22,913 nucleotides of DNA from CADEGZ01 sp035443705 (GCA_035443705.1 DAORSV010000023.1:1-22913), one strand, 5' to 3'; numbered from the stretch's first letter, positions 7,354-15,795 are shown. Notes: generated by a model from the letters alone, not told the origin. Numbers and translations: made by a program.

Positions 7354-8343
7354 ATGTTGGATTTTCTAAAATGGGGTAAAAAAACGGAAATTCCGCCGGA
7401 ACCCAAGGTGCCTGAAGCAAAGAGCATGTTCACTCGCTTCAAAGACGGGCTACGTCGCACGCGTGCGGTTTTTTCAGAAGGGCTGGCGCAGGTGTTTCTC
7501 GGCAAAAAAGAAATCGACAGCGTACTCCTCGCAGAATTAGAAACTTTTTTGTTATCAGCGGATATTGGCGTGAGTTCCACCGAACAAATTATGCAGGATT
7601 TAACAAAGCGCTTAGATCGTCGCGAGCTTTCTGATCCTGCAGGTTTGGCTTTAGCGCTTAAACAAGATCTCAATCAACTCTTATCAAGTGCCGAAGTGCC
7701 TTTGGTTTTAAGTGATAAAAAACCTTTTGTGATATTAATGGTCGGTATTAATGGTGCCGGTAAAACCACAACCATTGGAAAATTGGCTAAAAAACTTGAA
7801 GCAGAAGGAAAAAAAGTTATTCTCGCTGCAGGTGACACTTTTCGTGCCGCAGCAATCGAACAACTGAAAGTGTGGGGTGAACGTAACCATACACCCGTGA
7901 TCGCTCAACATATGGGTGCGGATAGCGCTTCTGTTATTTTTGATGCTTTTCAGACGGCGAAAGCAAAAGGGTTTGACGTATTAATTGCCGATACGGCGGG
8001 TAGATTACATACGCAAGAGTCCCTCATGGAAGAATTAAAAAAAGTGGTTAGGGTAATTCGTAAATTAGATGAAGAAGCACCACACGAAATCATGTTAGTG
8101 CTGGATGCTGGCATAGGGCAAAATGCACTGGTGCAAGCCCAAAAATTTAATGAAGCGTTGGGTGTTACGGGAATAACCCTCACAAAACTAGACGGCACAG
8201 CGAAAGGGGGTATGATTTTTAATATTGCCAAAACGCTTAAAATTCCGATTCGTTTTATAGGGGTTGGAGAGGGTATTGATGATCTTCGTTCCTTTGAAGC
8301 AGCAACATTAGTTGACGCGTTATTTTCTAGCGATGCGATGTGA
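7354..8343 (+). CDS. ftsY: Signal recognition particle receptor FtsY
   Basis: GTPase that docks SRP-ribosome complexes at the inner membrane for co-translational insertion. The 329-residue protein has the NG core and only a short N-terminal A region, much smaller than the acidic A domain of E. coli FtsY. The P-loop GINGAGKT is at 131-138, followed by GDTFRAAAIEQL, DTAGR, and TKLDGTAKGG near the C-terminus. A conserved LDAGIGQNAL segment matches the family DAxxGQN motif. It is divergent from the M16 operon. Its TGA shares one base with the ATG of the permease downstream. In many gammaproteobacteria ftsY is followed by ftsE-ftsX; that pair is not here. Confidence 0.97.
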   Translation: MLDFLKWGKKTEIPPEPKVPEAKSMFTRFKDGLRRTRAVFSEGLAQVFLGKKEIDSVLLAELETFLLSADIGVSSTEQIMQDLTKRLDRRELSDPAGLALALKQDLNQLLSSAEVPLVLSDKKPFVILMVGINGAGKTTTIGKLAKKLEAEGKKVILAAGDTFRAAAIEQLKVWGERNHTPVIAQHMGADSASVIFDAFQTAKAKGFDVLIADTAGRLHTQESLMEELKKVVRVIRKLDEEAPHEIMLVLDAGIGQNALVQAQKFNEALGVTGITLTKLDGTAKGGMIFNIAKTLKIPIRFIGVGEGIDDLRSFEAATLVDALFSSDAM

Positions 8344-9563
8344 TGATCAATAAAGATAAAGTGTTTGGGGGCATTTTATTGGCCAGTGGTACGGCTATAG
8401 GTGCTGGGATGCTTGCATTACCCTTAAGTACTGCCAATAGTGGATTTATCCCAAGTGGTTTTGCTTTTTTGGTGTGTTGGTTTTTTATGACGGTTGCCGC
8501 TTTATTGCTGCTCGAAGTGAACTTGCGATTTTCGGGTGACAAAGATTTAATTTCGATGACACATGCAATATTTGGTCGGTTTGGAAAAATGATCGCCTGG
8601 ATTGTCTATCTTTTGTTTTTATATGCTTTGATTGTTGCTTATCTGACGGGTAGTAGCGCTTGGGTTTTAAATGCGCTTGAAAAATTTCATCTCAATATAT
8701 CCTCAAACATTGTGGTGATGAGTTTAATTTTTGTGTTCGGATTAATTATTTCTTATGGCACTGTAGTTGTCGAAAATATTAACCGGTATTTGATGTCTGG
8801 TTTAGTTTTAACCTATATCCTGCTTATTGTTTCAGCATCGCCCAGTGTTGAAACGGCTAAGCTTGGCGTGATGGATTTCACAGATGTTCAGCTAACATTG
8901 CCTTTGATTATTACCGCTTTTGGATTTGCGCCTATTATCCCCAGTCTAACGCATTATTTAAATCGTGATGTATTGGCCTTGCGGTATGTGGTTATGCTGG
9001 GCAGTTTTATTCCATTGGTTATTTATCTGTTGTGGGAATGGGTTGCGCTGGGCATAATCCCGCTGACGGGGGTTAATAGTTTTGAAACATTGATACAACA
9101 TCACGATGATGGGACAGGTGTTGCTGTTGCCTTAGAACACATTACGGGGAATGCCTGGATTACGCAAAGTAGCCGATGGTTCACGCTATGTGCTATTTTT
9201 ACCTCTTTACTGGGCGTATCCTTAGCCTTGCTTCATTTTCTAGCCGACGGATTAGGGTTACAAAAAAAAACAAGATTACACCGCTTTTTTTTACTAGGCT
9301 GCGTTTATCTGCCTCCTTTGTTAATTGTTTTATTTTATCCCTCGGGTTTTAGTCATGTTTTAAGTTTAGCGGGTATACTTGCAGCGCTATTGTTTGGGAT
9401 TTTTCCTGCCTGCATGGTGTGGTGTACGCGATATTCACGGAATAAAAAATTTGAGCGCGGTTATCAAGTTTTTGGTGGAAAGCTCATGTTGGTGACAGTT
9501 ATCATTTTCTTTTGTTATATCGTTTATGTGGAGATTACAAACTGTATCATTTGTCGCTCGTAG
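8343..9563 (+). CDS. Aromatic amino acid permease, TyrP/Mtr (HAAAP) family
   Basis: Inner-membrane transporter of about 406 residues, with roughly 11 hydrophobic segments along its length. The start GGILLASGTAIGAGMLALPL is the signature of the hydroxy/aromatic amino acid permease family, which imports tyrosine or tryptophan by proton symport. Substrate choice cannot be decided from the sequence alone. A GTG at 8340 is possible, but the ATG at 8343 overlaps the ftsY stop as TGATG, a typical translational-coupling junction, so I prefer it. Its 3' end overlaps the start of rsmJ. It stands where ftsE would stand in many relatives. Confidence 0.87.
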   Translation: MINKDKVFGGILLASGTAIGAGMLALPLSTANSGFIPSGFAFLVCWFFMTVAALLLLEVNLRFSGDKDLISMTHAIFGRFGKMIAWIVYLLFLYALIVAYLTGSSAWVLNALEKFHLNISSNIVVMSLIFVFGLIISYGTVVVENINRYLMSGLVLTYILLIVSASPSVETAKLGVMDFTDVQLTLPLIITAFGFAPIIPSLTHYLNRDVLALRYVVMLGSFIPLVIYLLWEWVALGIIPLTGVNSFETLIQHHDDGTGVAVALEHITGNAWITQSSRWFTLCAIFTSLLGVSLALLHFLADGLGLQKKTRLHRFFLLGCVYLPPLLIVLFYPSGFSHVLSLAGILAALLFGIFPACMVWCTRYSRNKKFERGYQVFGGKLMLVTVIIFFCYIVYVEITNCIICRS

Positions 9564-10345
9564 TTACTTGGCAAACGCCTGCCTGCCAGCTGAAAGCAGA
9601 ACAGCTTGCTCAAACACTTAATTTGTCACTGGCTAAATCAGCAGGATATAATTTTTTAGAGAATACATCCACCCTGCTACATGTAACAGAAGATCGCATC
9701 GAATTGGTTTCTAAACACGATAAAACTACGCACGTTATCTTTGCAGAATTTTTAACGGGCCCGTTCGGATACCGCTGGCTAAAAGGCGGAGGTAGAAACC
9801 AAGCAATCGCGAGAGCGGTTGGGTTGAAGGCGGGTGCCAAACAAATCACAGTCTTAGATGCAACAGCAGGGTTAGGGCGGGATGCTTTTATCTTGGCGTC
9901 GCTTGGATGCAGGGTACAGCTGGTCGAGCGTTCCCCTATCATCGCAACATTATTAATAGATGGTCTGTTGCGTGCGAGCCAAGACGCAAAAGGTGCAGCG
10001 GTGACGCAATTTATGACGGTTGTTAGCAATGACGCAAAAAAAATTTTAGAAGCCATAACTCCAGAAAACAGCCCAGATGTGGTGTATTTAGATCCCATGT
10101 TTCCGCATCGCGACAAAAGCGCCTTGACCAAAATCGAAATGCGGCTCATACGTAATATAGTGGGAGACGATAAGGATGCGGATATGCTGTTGCCTTTAGC
10201 GCTTAAGAAGGCGCGAAAGCGGGTTGTGGTGAAGCGGCAACGGCATGCGCCCGTCCTGCAGGGAAGTGCTCCCAGCTTTATTGTCAAAGGCAAAAGTAAT
10301 CGATATGATATCTATCTGACAGGAGGGCACTCTAATTTACAATGA
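9551..10345 (+). CDS. rsmJ: 16S rRNA (guanine1516-N2)-methyltransferase RsmJ
   Basis: Methylates N2 of G1516 in helix 45 of 16S rRNA. From the chosen start it is 264 residues (E. coli about 250). Key blocks are KGGGRNQAIARAVG, the SAM-binding VLDATAGLGRDAFILASLG (101-119) and the catalytic YLDPMFPHRDKSAL (179-192). The start is unclear: the frame has no ATG or GTG before the conserved region. TTG at 9512 would overlap the permease by 52 bases, and TTG at 9551 by 13. I chose 9551 because it aligns best in length with known RsmJ. A GGAG at 9530-9533 lies too far from 9551 to settle it. The 3' end overlaps the MATE gene by 4 bases. Confidence 0.88.
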   Translation: MSLVVTWQTPACQLKAEQLAQTLNLSLAKSAGYNFLENTSTLLHVTEDRIELVSKHDKTTHVIFAEFLTGPFGYRWLKGGGRNQAIARAVGLKAGAKQITVLDATAGLGRDAFILASLGCRVQLVERSPIIATLLIDGLLRASQDAKGAAVTQFMTVVSNDAKKILEAITPENSPDVVYLDPMFPHRDKSALTKIEMRLIRNIVGDDKDADMLLPLALKKARKRVVVKRQRHAPVLQGSAPSFIVKGKSNRYDIYLTGGHSNLQ

Positions 10346-11727
10346 TGAACTTTCGCGGCCAGCTCACCCGCTATTCTGAAGGCAGTGTTCAAGAGCTCTG
10401 GGCTATTTCGTATCCTCTGATCTTATCGATACTGTCTGTCAATATGATGCTTTTTTTCGACCGTCTTATCTTGGCCCGATACAACACCGGGGCGATGAAT
10501 GCAGCGGTGCTTGCTTGGTTAATATTCAGCATTTTTCAGTTGGGTACTATTGGTATTGCTTCTATTGCAGAGGTTTTCGTTGGTCAGTATAACGGTGCAA
10601 AGAAACTTAACAAGATGGGAGAACCTGTCTGGCAGATGATCTGGTTTTCTCTGATGACCGGATTTATTTTTATTCCGCTGGGTCTTTTTGCTGGCCCCCT
10701 CTTTATTTCGAATCCAGATTATGTTGCAGAAGGCATTCCATTTTTTAAAATCTTAATGTTATTCGGGCCTACTTTTCCAATCACTGCCGCCGTATCTTCT
10801 TTTTTTATAGGACGTGGGCGTGTAAAGCTTGTTATGTTCACGACGGTGCTCAGTAATGTTTTAAATATTGCATTGGATTTTTTATTGATTTTTGGGGTGG
10901 ACGGTGTTGTGTCGGCATTAGGTGCCAAGGGTGCTGCTATTGCAACGGGTGTGGCACAAACGGTCCAGGTGGTCGTGTTGTTAGCCGTTTTTTTGCGGGG
11001 TCGACATCGAGAAACACATGGCACACATCGGTGGAAATTTAAGCCAAAACTATTTTCAAGTATCTTGCGCATTGGTATTCCTAATGCATTAGCAAACGTT
11101 ATGGATGCAATAGCCTGGAGTGTTTTAATTCAAATTTTAGCTTTTGTGAGTGTAAACCATGTGACGGCATTTACGATTGGTGATAGCTTTTCTGTATTGT
11201 TTGTTGTGGGGTTTTTGGGCTTGCAAAAAGGTATCACAACAGTTGCTGCCAACTATATTGGCGCAAATCGCGAAGAAGTTTTGTCTAGAACTTTGCGCTC
11301 CAGTATTAAAATAATTTTGATTATTATGTTGTTTCTGATTATTCCCTTTTTCTTTTTTTCTGAGAAACTAGTCGATCTTTTTTTTAATGTCAATTCACCC
11401 TTAACATTAAACGAGACGTTAAAAAATCAAGTGGCGATAGCGTTGAGATGGCTATGGGTATATTTTATGTTCGATGCGGTTTCATGGATGATTAGTGGAA
11501 TATTAATCGCAGCGGGTGATACAAAATTTGTGATGTGGATGAACAGCGTGAACGCTTGGGTGTTTTCAGTCATTCCGACGGTTATTTGCGTGATCTATTT
11601 TGGCGCTTCACCCATTATGACTTGGATATTATGGGCGACGTATGGATTTTTAAATGCGGTTTTTTTCTTTGTGCGATATAAAAACAAATGCTGGAATGCA
11701 GCGCAATCCTTGCATGCCTTATCTTAA
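10342..11727 (+). CDS. MATE family multidrug/metabolite efflux transporter
   Basis: A 461-residue polytopic inner-membrane protein with about 12 hydrophobic segments in two related halves, typical of MATE exporters driven by sodium or proton gradients. Family-like stretches include ELWAISYPLILSILSVNMM with FFDRLIL near the N-terminus, and GIPNALANVMDAIAW at the start of the second half. The substrate cannot be told from the sequence. The ATG at 10342 overlaps the rsmJ stop (ATGA), with a second ATG at 10345. It is the last of the overlapping ftsY-permease-rsmJ-MATE string. A 46-bp gap with a repeated sequence separates it from cca. Confidence 0.86.
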   Translation: MMNFRGQLTRYSEGSVQELWAISYPLILSILSVNMMLFFDRLILARYNTGAMNAAVLAWLIFSIFQLGTIGIASIAEVFVGQYNGAKKLNKMGEPVWQMIWFSLMTGFIFIPLGLFAGPLFISNPDYVAEGIPFFKILMLFGPTFPITAAVSSFFIGRGRVKLVMFTTVLSNVLNIALDFLLIFGVDGVVSALGAKGAAIATGVAQTVQVVVLLAVFLRGRHRETHGTHRWKFKPKLFSSILRIGIPNALANVMDAIAWSVLIQILAFVSVNHVTAFTIGDSFSVLFVVGFLGLQKGITTVAANYIGANREEVLSRTLRSSIKIILIIMLFLIIPFFFFSEKLVDLFFNVNSPLTLNETLKNQVAIALRWLWVYFMFDAVSWMISGILIAAGDTKFVMWMNSVNAWVFSVIPTVICVIYFGASPIMTWILWATYGFLNAVFFFVRYKNKCWNAAQSLHALS

Positions 11728-11760
11728 TAAGGTACTGTGCAAAAATAATTTGTTTTTTTA
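11728..11760 (+). repeat. Direct repeat copy 1, upstream of cca
   Basis: The 33 bases starting right after the MATE stop codon align with 12989-13020, right at the end of cca, with 26 of 33 positions matching by hand and one gap. The shared core is TAAGG, then TGCAAAA, then TAATTT. It ends in a run of seven T. Unlike copy 2 it has no matching right arm that would form a hairpin. Confidence 0.5.
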
Positions 11761-11773
11761 AGAGAGGTGTTGT

Positions 11774-12991
11774 TTGCAAATTTATTTAGTGGGTGGTGCA
11801 GTTCGTGATAAATTACTCGGCTTGCCGCAACGCGAGCGAGATTGGGTTATCGTTGGTGGAACACCCGAAGCGTTATTAGCAGAGGGTTATAAGCCCGTTG
11901 GCAAAGATTTTCCTGTTTTTTTACACCCTCAAACCCAAGAAGAATATGCATTAGCACGCACCGAGCGTAAAACGGGTAAGGGCTATTATGGGTTTGAATG
12001 TTATGCCAGTCCGGATGTTACATTAGAAGAAGATTTATCGCGTCGAGATTTAACAATTAACGCGATGGCCACAACCGAACGAGGCGAAATTATCGATCCC
12101 TTTCAGGGACAAGCAGATCTCAAAAATAAAACTCTACGGCATGTATCGTCTGCTTTTGCTGAAGATCCGGTGCGTATTTTGCGTGTTGCTCGTTTTGCTG
12201 CCAGATTTGCGCCATTAGGGTTTACCGTAGCACCAGAAACGATCAATTTAATGCGTTCAATGGTTGCTTCAAATGAGGTCGACGAATTAGTCGCAGAGCG
12301 TGTTTGGCAAGAAATGCATCGTGCTTTAGGAGAAGCTGATCCCACTCAATTCTTTTTAGTCTTGCGTGCATGTGGAGCATTACAACGAATTTGGCCTGCG
12401 CTCGATAAATTGTGGGGGATCCCACAACCAGAACAACATCATCCCGAAATAGACACGGGTATTCATGTCATGATGGTATTAGGTATCTCAGCCAAGCTCT
12501 CTCAGGAGAGATTAACGCGCTTTGCAGCGCTGTGTCATGATTTAGGCAAGGGCGAAAGCCCGCCCGAAATGTGGCCCAGTCATCGTGGACATGAAGAACG
12601 GGGTGTGCCGTTAATTCAAGCTTTTTGTAAACGGTATCGTGTGCCAAAAGAATATGGCGATTTAGCCAAATTGGTTAGTCGTTTTCATTTACATTGTCAT
12701 CGCGTATTTGAATTAAAACCCACCACACTTTTAAAAACTTTAGAGCGTTTAGATGCGTTTAGACAACCTGAACGGTTTGAAAAATTCTTGCTTGCTTGCG
12801 AAGCGGATGCAAGAGGTCGTTTGGGACGAGAAACGGCATCGTATCCGCAAGCAGATAGAATGCGAGAGGCCTTGCAAGTCGCAAAAGCAGTTTTGATTAA
12901 GCCCTTAATAGATGCAGGGTTAGAAGGTGCAGCATTAGGTGTTCGGTTGCATCAACAACGCGCACGCGCGATTGAAAAGGCTTTTGACTAA
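11774..12991 (+). CDS. cca: CCA-adding tRNA nucleotidyltransferase with HD domain
   Basis: Adds and repairs the 3' CCA of tRNAs. The 405-residue protein follows the E. coli Cca (412 residues) closely as I remember it: YLVGGAVRD (4-12), FPVFLHPQTQEEYALARTER, RRDLTINAMA, and an HD domain with FAALCHDLGKGE. The start is TTG at 11774, supported by AGAGAGGTG at 11761-11769. The residue at the first Asp of the catalytic DxD pair is Glu: the sequence reads E21-R22-D23 where E. coli has D21-R22-D23. The rest of the active site looks intact. It lies 46 bp after the MATE gene and may have its own promoter or share the operon. It converges on the MidA-like gene. Confidence 0.95.
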   Translation: MQIYLVGGAVRDKLLGLPQRERDWVIVGGTPEALLAEGYKPVGKDFPVFLHPQTQEEYALARTERKTGKGYYGFECYASPDVTLEEDLSRRDLTINAMATTERGEIIDPFQGQADLKNKTLRHVSSAFAEDPVRILRVARFAARFAPLGFTVAPETINLMRSMVASNEVDELVAERVWQEMHRALGEADPTQFFLVLRACGALQRIWPALDKLWGIPQPEQHHPEIDTGIHVMMVLGISAKLSQERLTRFAALCHDLGKGESPPEMWPSHRGHEERGVPLIQAFCKRYRVPKEYGDLAKLVSRFHLHCHRVFELKPTTLLKTLERLDAFRQPERFEKFLLACEADARGRLGRETASYPQADRMREALQVAKAVLIKPLIDAGLEGAALGVRLHQQRARAIEKAFD

Positions 12992-13020
12992 GGCTCTATG
13001 CAAAATAATTTTTACTTTTA
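12989..13020 (+). repeat. Direct repeat copy 2, at the end of cca
   Basis: Begins at the cca stop codon and matches 11728-11760 at about 26 of 33 positions. Here the core also forms the left arm of a hairpin that reaches to 13033. Confidence 0.5.
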
Positions 13021-13033
13021 TTTGCGCAGAGTC
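12992..13033. terminator. Hairpin between convergent cca and midA-like genes, possible bidirectional terminator
   Basis: GGCTCTATGCAAA (12992-13004) pairs with TTTGCGCAGAGTC (13021-13033) at 12 of 13 positions, counting two G-U pairs. The loop is 16 bases and A/T-rich. The stem is internally flanked by A- and T-rich sequence but has no classic long U-run just outside it. The position between two facing stop codons supports a terminator role. The right arm touches the stop codon of the minus-strand gene. Confidence 0.5.
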
Positions 13034-14211
13034 TAAAGCGTATAGCGTCGATCCATTCGATTAAATCCCATCAAATTTTCTTCAAAATTTCTGCCTAATG
13101 CAATCACTTTAAATAATTCTCCCATTTCTGCAGGAGAAGTGAGTGTTTGAATGGCGTGATTGCGAACAATAATTTCTTTATCGGTTGTCGCATTGTATGG
13201 TTCTACCAACGTCATCAGCCCGGTGTCGAATAGAAAGGCAGCTTGCGAGGTGAACCCCAAAACATCGAGTGCAATTTCGCTGGCAGCTTCGGCGATGGCC
13301 GTAAAGTCGACATGTGCTGTTATATCTTGTAATCCCGGGTATAAAAAAGGATCATGATGTGCATAATGCCTATAATGGCACATTAAAGTGCCCATCGATC
13401 GTTGGGGGTGATAATATTCATGCTGAGGAAAGCCGTAATCAATAATTAATATAACACCTGATTTTAAAATGTCTGATAGACTCATGATCCAGGGTTTTAA
13501 GTGTAAGTTAATTTCGGACGTATATTCCGTTGGCCACGTTTGAGAATGATAATGTGCTAAAAGATGTGGATTGTTTGTCGGAGATATTTGATGCTGGAGT
13601 TTGTCATCCTGTACAGTGACTTCAACTTCATGCAATATATTTTGGTGTATGTGAAATTGATGAACAGGCATGGCATCTAATACTTCGTTGGCGAGTATAA
13701 CACCTTTAAAATCAAACAACGGAAGTGTTTCCAGCCAGACGACACGGTTAAAAAATCTGGGGCATAGCGTTGCTATTTTTTCTTGTTGGCGTTTTTTTAA
13801 ATCTGCACTTAATTCTAGAATATAATAATAGTTTGGTAGCGCATTCGCTTTTGTTAATGCCAAAAGTATATCGGCAGCCATTTGTCCGCTGCCCGCACCG
13901 ACCTCTAAAATATCGCCATCGCCGAGATTTTCTAAAATCTCTTGACATTGGCGCGCTAGACATTTTGAAAAGAGGGCAGAGAGTTCCGGCGCCGTCACAA
14001 AATCGCCGTGCATGCCGAATTTTTGCATGCCACCACTGTAATATCCGAGCCCGGGGGTATATAACGCAAGATCCATATATTTCGCAAAGGGGATTTTTCC
14101 ACCATGATGCTTAATTTCAGAAAAAATATGCACTAACAACTGCATGCTATGTTGGAATGCTTCTGGGCTGGGTATGGGCATTTGATTAGGTAATAAAGTA
14201 TTAATGGGCAC
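13033..14211 (-). CDS. SAM-dependent methyltransferase, MidA/NDUFAF7 family
   Basis: A 392-residue class I methyltransferase of the COG1565 family. Family members in eukaryotes (NDUFAF7/MidA) methylate a conserved Arg of a complex I subunit; the bacterial role is not settled. Visible motifs are ALYTPGLGYYSGG (49-61), the SAM motif ILEVGAGSGQMAAD (101-114), ILELSADLKKRQQ, LANEVLDAMPVHQF and LIIDYGFPQHEYYHPQR. The start at 14211 is GTG with no clear Shine-Dalgarno. An in-frame ATG at 14181 (MPIPSPEAFQHS) is equally possible. It is divergent from plsY and convergent with cca. No complex I genes lie in this window, so the target protein is not indicated by context. Confidence 0.87.
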   Translation of the reverse strand: MPINTLLPNQMPIPSPEAFQHSMQLLVHIFSEIKHHGGKIPFAKYMDLALYTPGLGYYSGGMQKFGMHGDFVTAPELSALFSKCLARQCQEILENLGDGDILEVGAGSGQMAADILLALTKANALPNYYYILELSADLKKRQQEKIATLCPRFFNRVVWLETLPLFDFKGVILANEVLDAMPVHQFHIHQNILHEVEVTVQDDKLQHQISPTNNPHLLAHYHSQTWPTEYTSEINLHLKPWIMSLSDILKSGVILIIDYGFPQHEYYHPQRSMGTLMCHYRHYAHHDPFLYPGLQDITAHVDFTAIAEAASEIALDVLGFTSQAAFLFDTGLMTLVEPYNATTDKEIIVRNHAIQTLTSPAEMGELFKVIALGRNFEENLMGFNRMDRRYTL

Positions 14212-14262
14212 ACCCCGAAACGTACACGTTCCTAAAAATCCTATGTTAAATACATTTTCATC

Positions 14263-14290
14263 ATGATACCATTTTGAATTCTACTTTCAA
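14263..14290 (-). promoter_or_regulatory. Candidate sigma-70 promoter for the midA-like gene
   Basis: On the minus strand, TTGAAA (14290-14285) and TATCAT (14268-14263) are separated by 16 bases. The start site would be near 14256, about 45 bases before the GTG at 14211. The -35 box touches the plsY start codon, so the two divergent genes would share very little control sequence. Confidence 0.42.
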
Positions 14291-14291
14291 G

Positions 14292-14891
14292 ATGAAATAT
14301 AGCATGTTAACTTTGATAGTATTTTGTTTATTGGCTTACGCTATTGGATCATTGTCGAGCGCTGTGATTGTGTGTCGCTTGGCAGGCTTGCCTGATCCTC
14401 GCACTGCCGGCTCTAAAAATCCGGGAACTACGAATGTACTACGCCTTGGTAACAAAAAAGCCGCTATTGCGACATTGCTTGGCGATGTCCTGAAAGGGTT
14501 CATTCCTGTTTTTATTGTCATGCATATTAATCCAGGGGCTCAGTTTGTAGGATTGGTGATGCTCTCTGCATTTTTAGGGCATGTGTACCCCATTTTTTTT
14601 GCATTTAAAGGGGGCAAAGGTGTTGCGACAGCAGTTGGCACACTGCTCGCGCTTTCTATCCCCCTGGGGCTTCTTAGCGTGGGGACATGGGGCATTATTG
14701 TTTATTGTTTTCGTATTTCTTCTTTGGCAGCATTAAGCGCGGCGCTGTTAGCACCCATTTATACTTTTTGGTTGTTGAATATCCAATATGCTATTCCTGT
14801 TTTTATCATGAGTGCATTTTTGTTGTGGCGTCATCGTGCCAATATACAACGGTTATTACAAGGTACGGAACCTAAGATTGGTTCTTCATAG
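14292..14891 (+). CDS. plsY: Acyl-phosphate:glycerol-3-phosphate acyltransferase PlsY
   Basis: Integral membrane enzyme that makes lysophosphatidic acid from acyl-phosphate and glycerol-3-phosphate, the first acylation of phospholipid synthesis. From the chosen start it is 199 residues with about five hydrophobic segments. The three PlsY signature loops are present: GSLSSA (19-24), GSKNPGTTNVLR (40-51) and FKGGKGVATA (105-114). The frame is open from a TTG at 14274. ATG at 14292 or 14304 fits better with known N-termini, but none has a clear Shine-Dalgarno. In E. coli plsY is adjacent to tsaD. Here 2.3 kb of other genes separate them. Confidence 0.93.
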   Translation: MKYSMLTLIVFCLLAYAIGSLSSAVIVCRLAGLPDPRTAGSKNPGTTNVLRLGNKKAAIATLLGDVLKGFIPVFIVMHINPGAQFVGLVMLSAFLGHVYPIFFAFKGGKGVATAVGTLLALSIPLGLLSVGTWGIIVYCFRISSLAALSAALLAPIYTFWLLNIQYAIPVFIMSAFLLWRHRANIQRLLQGTEPKIGSS

Positions 14892-14931
14892 TGTTTGATT
14901 TTTGTATCCATCGCTTTTCAGATTATGGGTT

Positions 14932-15717
14932 CTAGTAGTGCTTTAAAAATTCTGCTATTTTCTTTGGATTATCGCGGATCTTGGCAATTTTTTTCCAGAT
15001 GATTTCTGACGCATCGCGTTTTATAGAACCCGATTTTGAAAAAGCAAGAAAGTAGGATTTATAATTTAAACGCTTTTTTTGGATTATTAATTTATCTGCA
15101 AACTGGGGTTGTGTTGCAAAATATAGCGATACGTCTTCAATGTCAACGACAGATCCAGTGTGTTCTTCTGCTAATTGCTTGAAGTTATACAACGAATTTT
15201 TTCCTTCACGTACTTCTAACCCCTCTTTTTCGAGATCTTTAACAACAGAGTAGTGAATGGGGGCGCGAACAGGTTCTGGTACTGTCTTAAAATTCCCGCC
15301 GAAGTGATAAGTATTTTTTTTGCCCTGTTTGTCGAATGCGGATGTTACTAATACATAACCGACTTGTGACACGCGCCAAGGGGATTTTTTATCAACGGCA
15401 GCGCCTTCTGGGTAGTTAAGATAAGCAGCACGATCATCGCGATAAGAGGCAGTTGCGACAGCATCAACAAGACCGTGTTCTGCATCACTTAAGCATTGTT
15501 TCCAAGAAGTGGCTTTAAATTGAGCCTCATATCCTAAATTACGCAGTGCTGTCTTAATGATATCAATATGGAGACCGGTAGGTTTATTGTCTTCAAGATA
15601 GGTAAAAGGATACCAAAAGTTAGTGTCCGTACAAATTAATATTTTGTTGTTTGCAAGGGCTGGCGTCGCAGCGAGATATAACAAAAATCCGAATAAAAGT
15701 CGTGCGATGGTCTGCAT
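14932..15717 (-). CDS. Periplasmic solute-binding protein, amino acid ABC type (family 3), orphan
   Basis: A 261-residue exported protein resembling the SBP_bac_3 family, which bind amino acids or similar small molecules for ABC import. The signal peptide is residues 1-22, likely cleaved after ATPALA. The mature start ILICTDTNFWYPFTY is typical of the fold, and GLHIDIIKTALRNLGY and GLVDAVATASYRDDRAAYL follow as in family members. The ATG at 15717 is preceded by AAGGAG about 7 bases upstream, which is decisive; the longer frame from 15738 would need a TTG. No permease or ATPase gene lies nearby, so it either works with a transporter encoded elsewhere or has another sensing role. It converges on plsY. 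Confidence 0.83.
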   Translation of the reverse strand: MQTIARLLFGFLLYLAATPALANNKILICTDTNFWYPFTYLEDNKPTGLHIDIIKTALRNLGYEAQFKATSWKQCLSDAEHGLVDAVATASYRDDRAAYLNYPEGAAVDKKSPWRVSQVGYVLVTSAFDKQGKKNTYHFGGNFKTVPEPVRAPIHYSVVKDLEKEGLEVREGKNSLYNFKQLAEEHTGSVVDIEDVSLYFATQPQFADKLIIQKKRLNYKSYFLAFSKSGSIKRDASEIIWKKIAKIRDNPKKIAEFLKHY

Positions 15718-15795
15718 CGTATTCTCCTTAGAGGGCAATTTTCAAAGGGTACATTGATATAGTGTGATTGATGTTTAGTTTGGCATTAATTCCTG

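Noticed and set aside
14871..14937. Similar AGATT...GGTTCT stretches at the plsY end and after it, considered as insertion-site direct repeats for the accessory block
   Set aside because: They are short, imperfect and lie on the same side of the block, so they do not bracket it.
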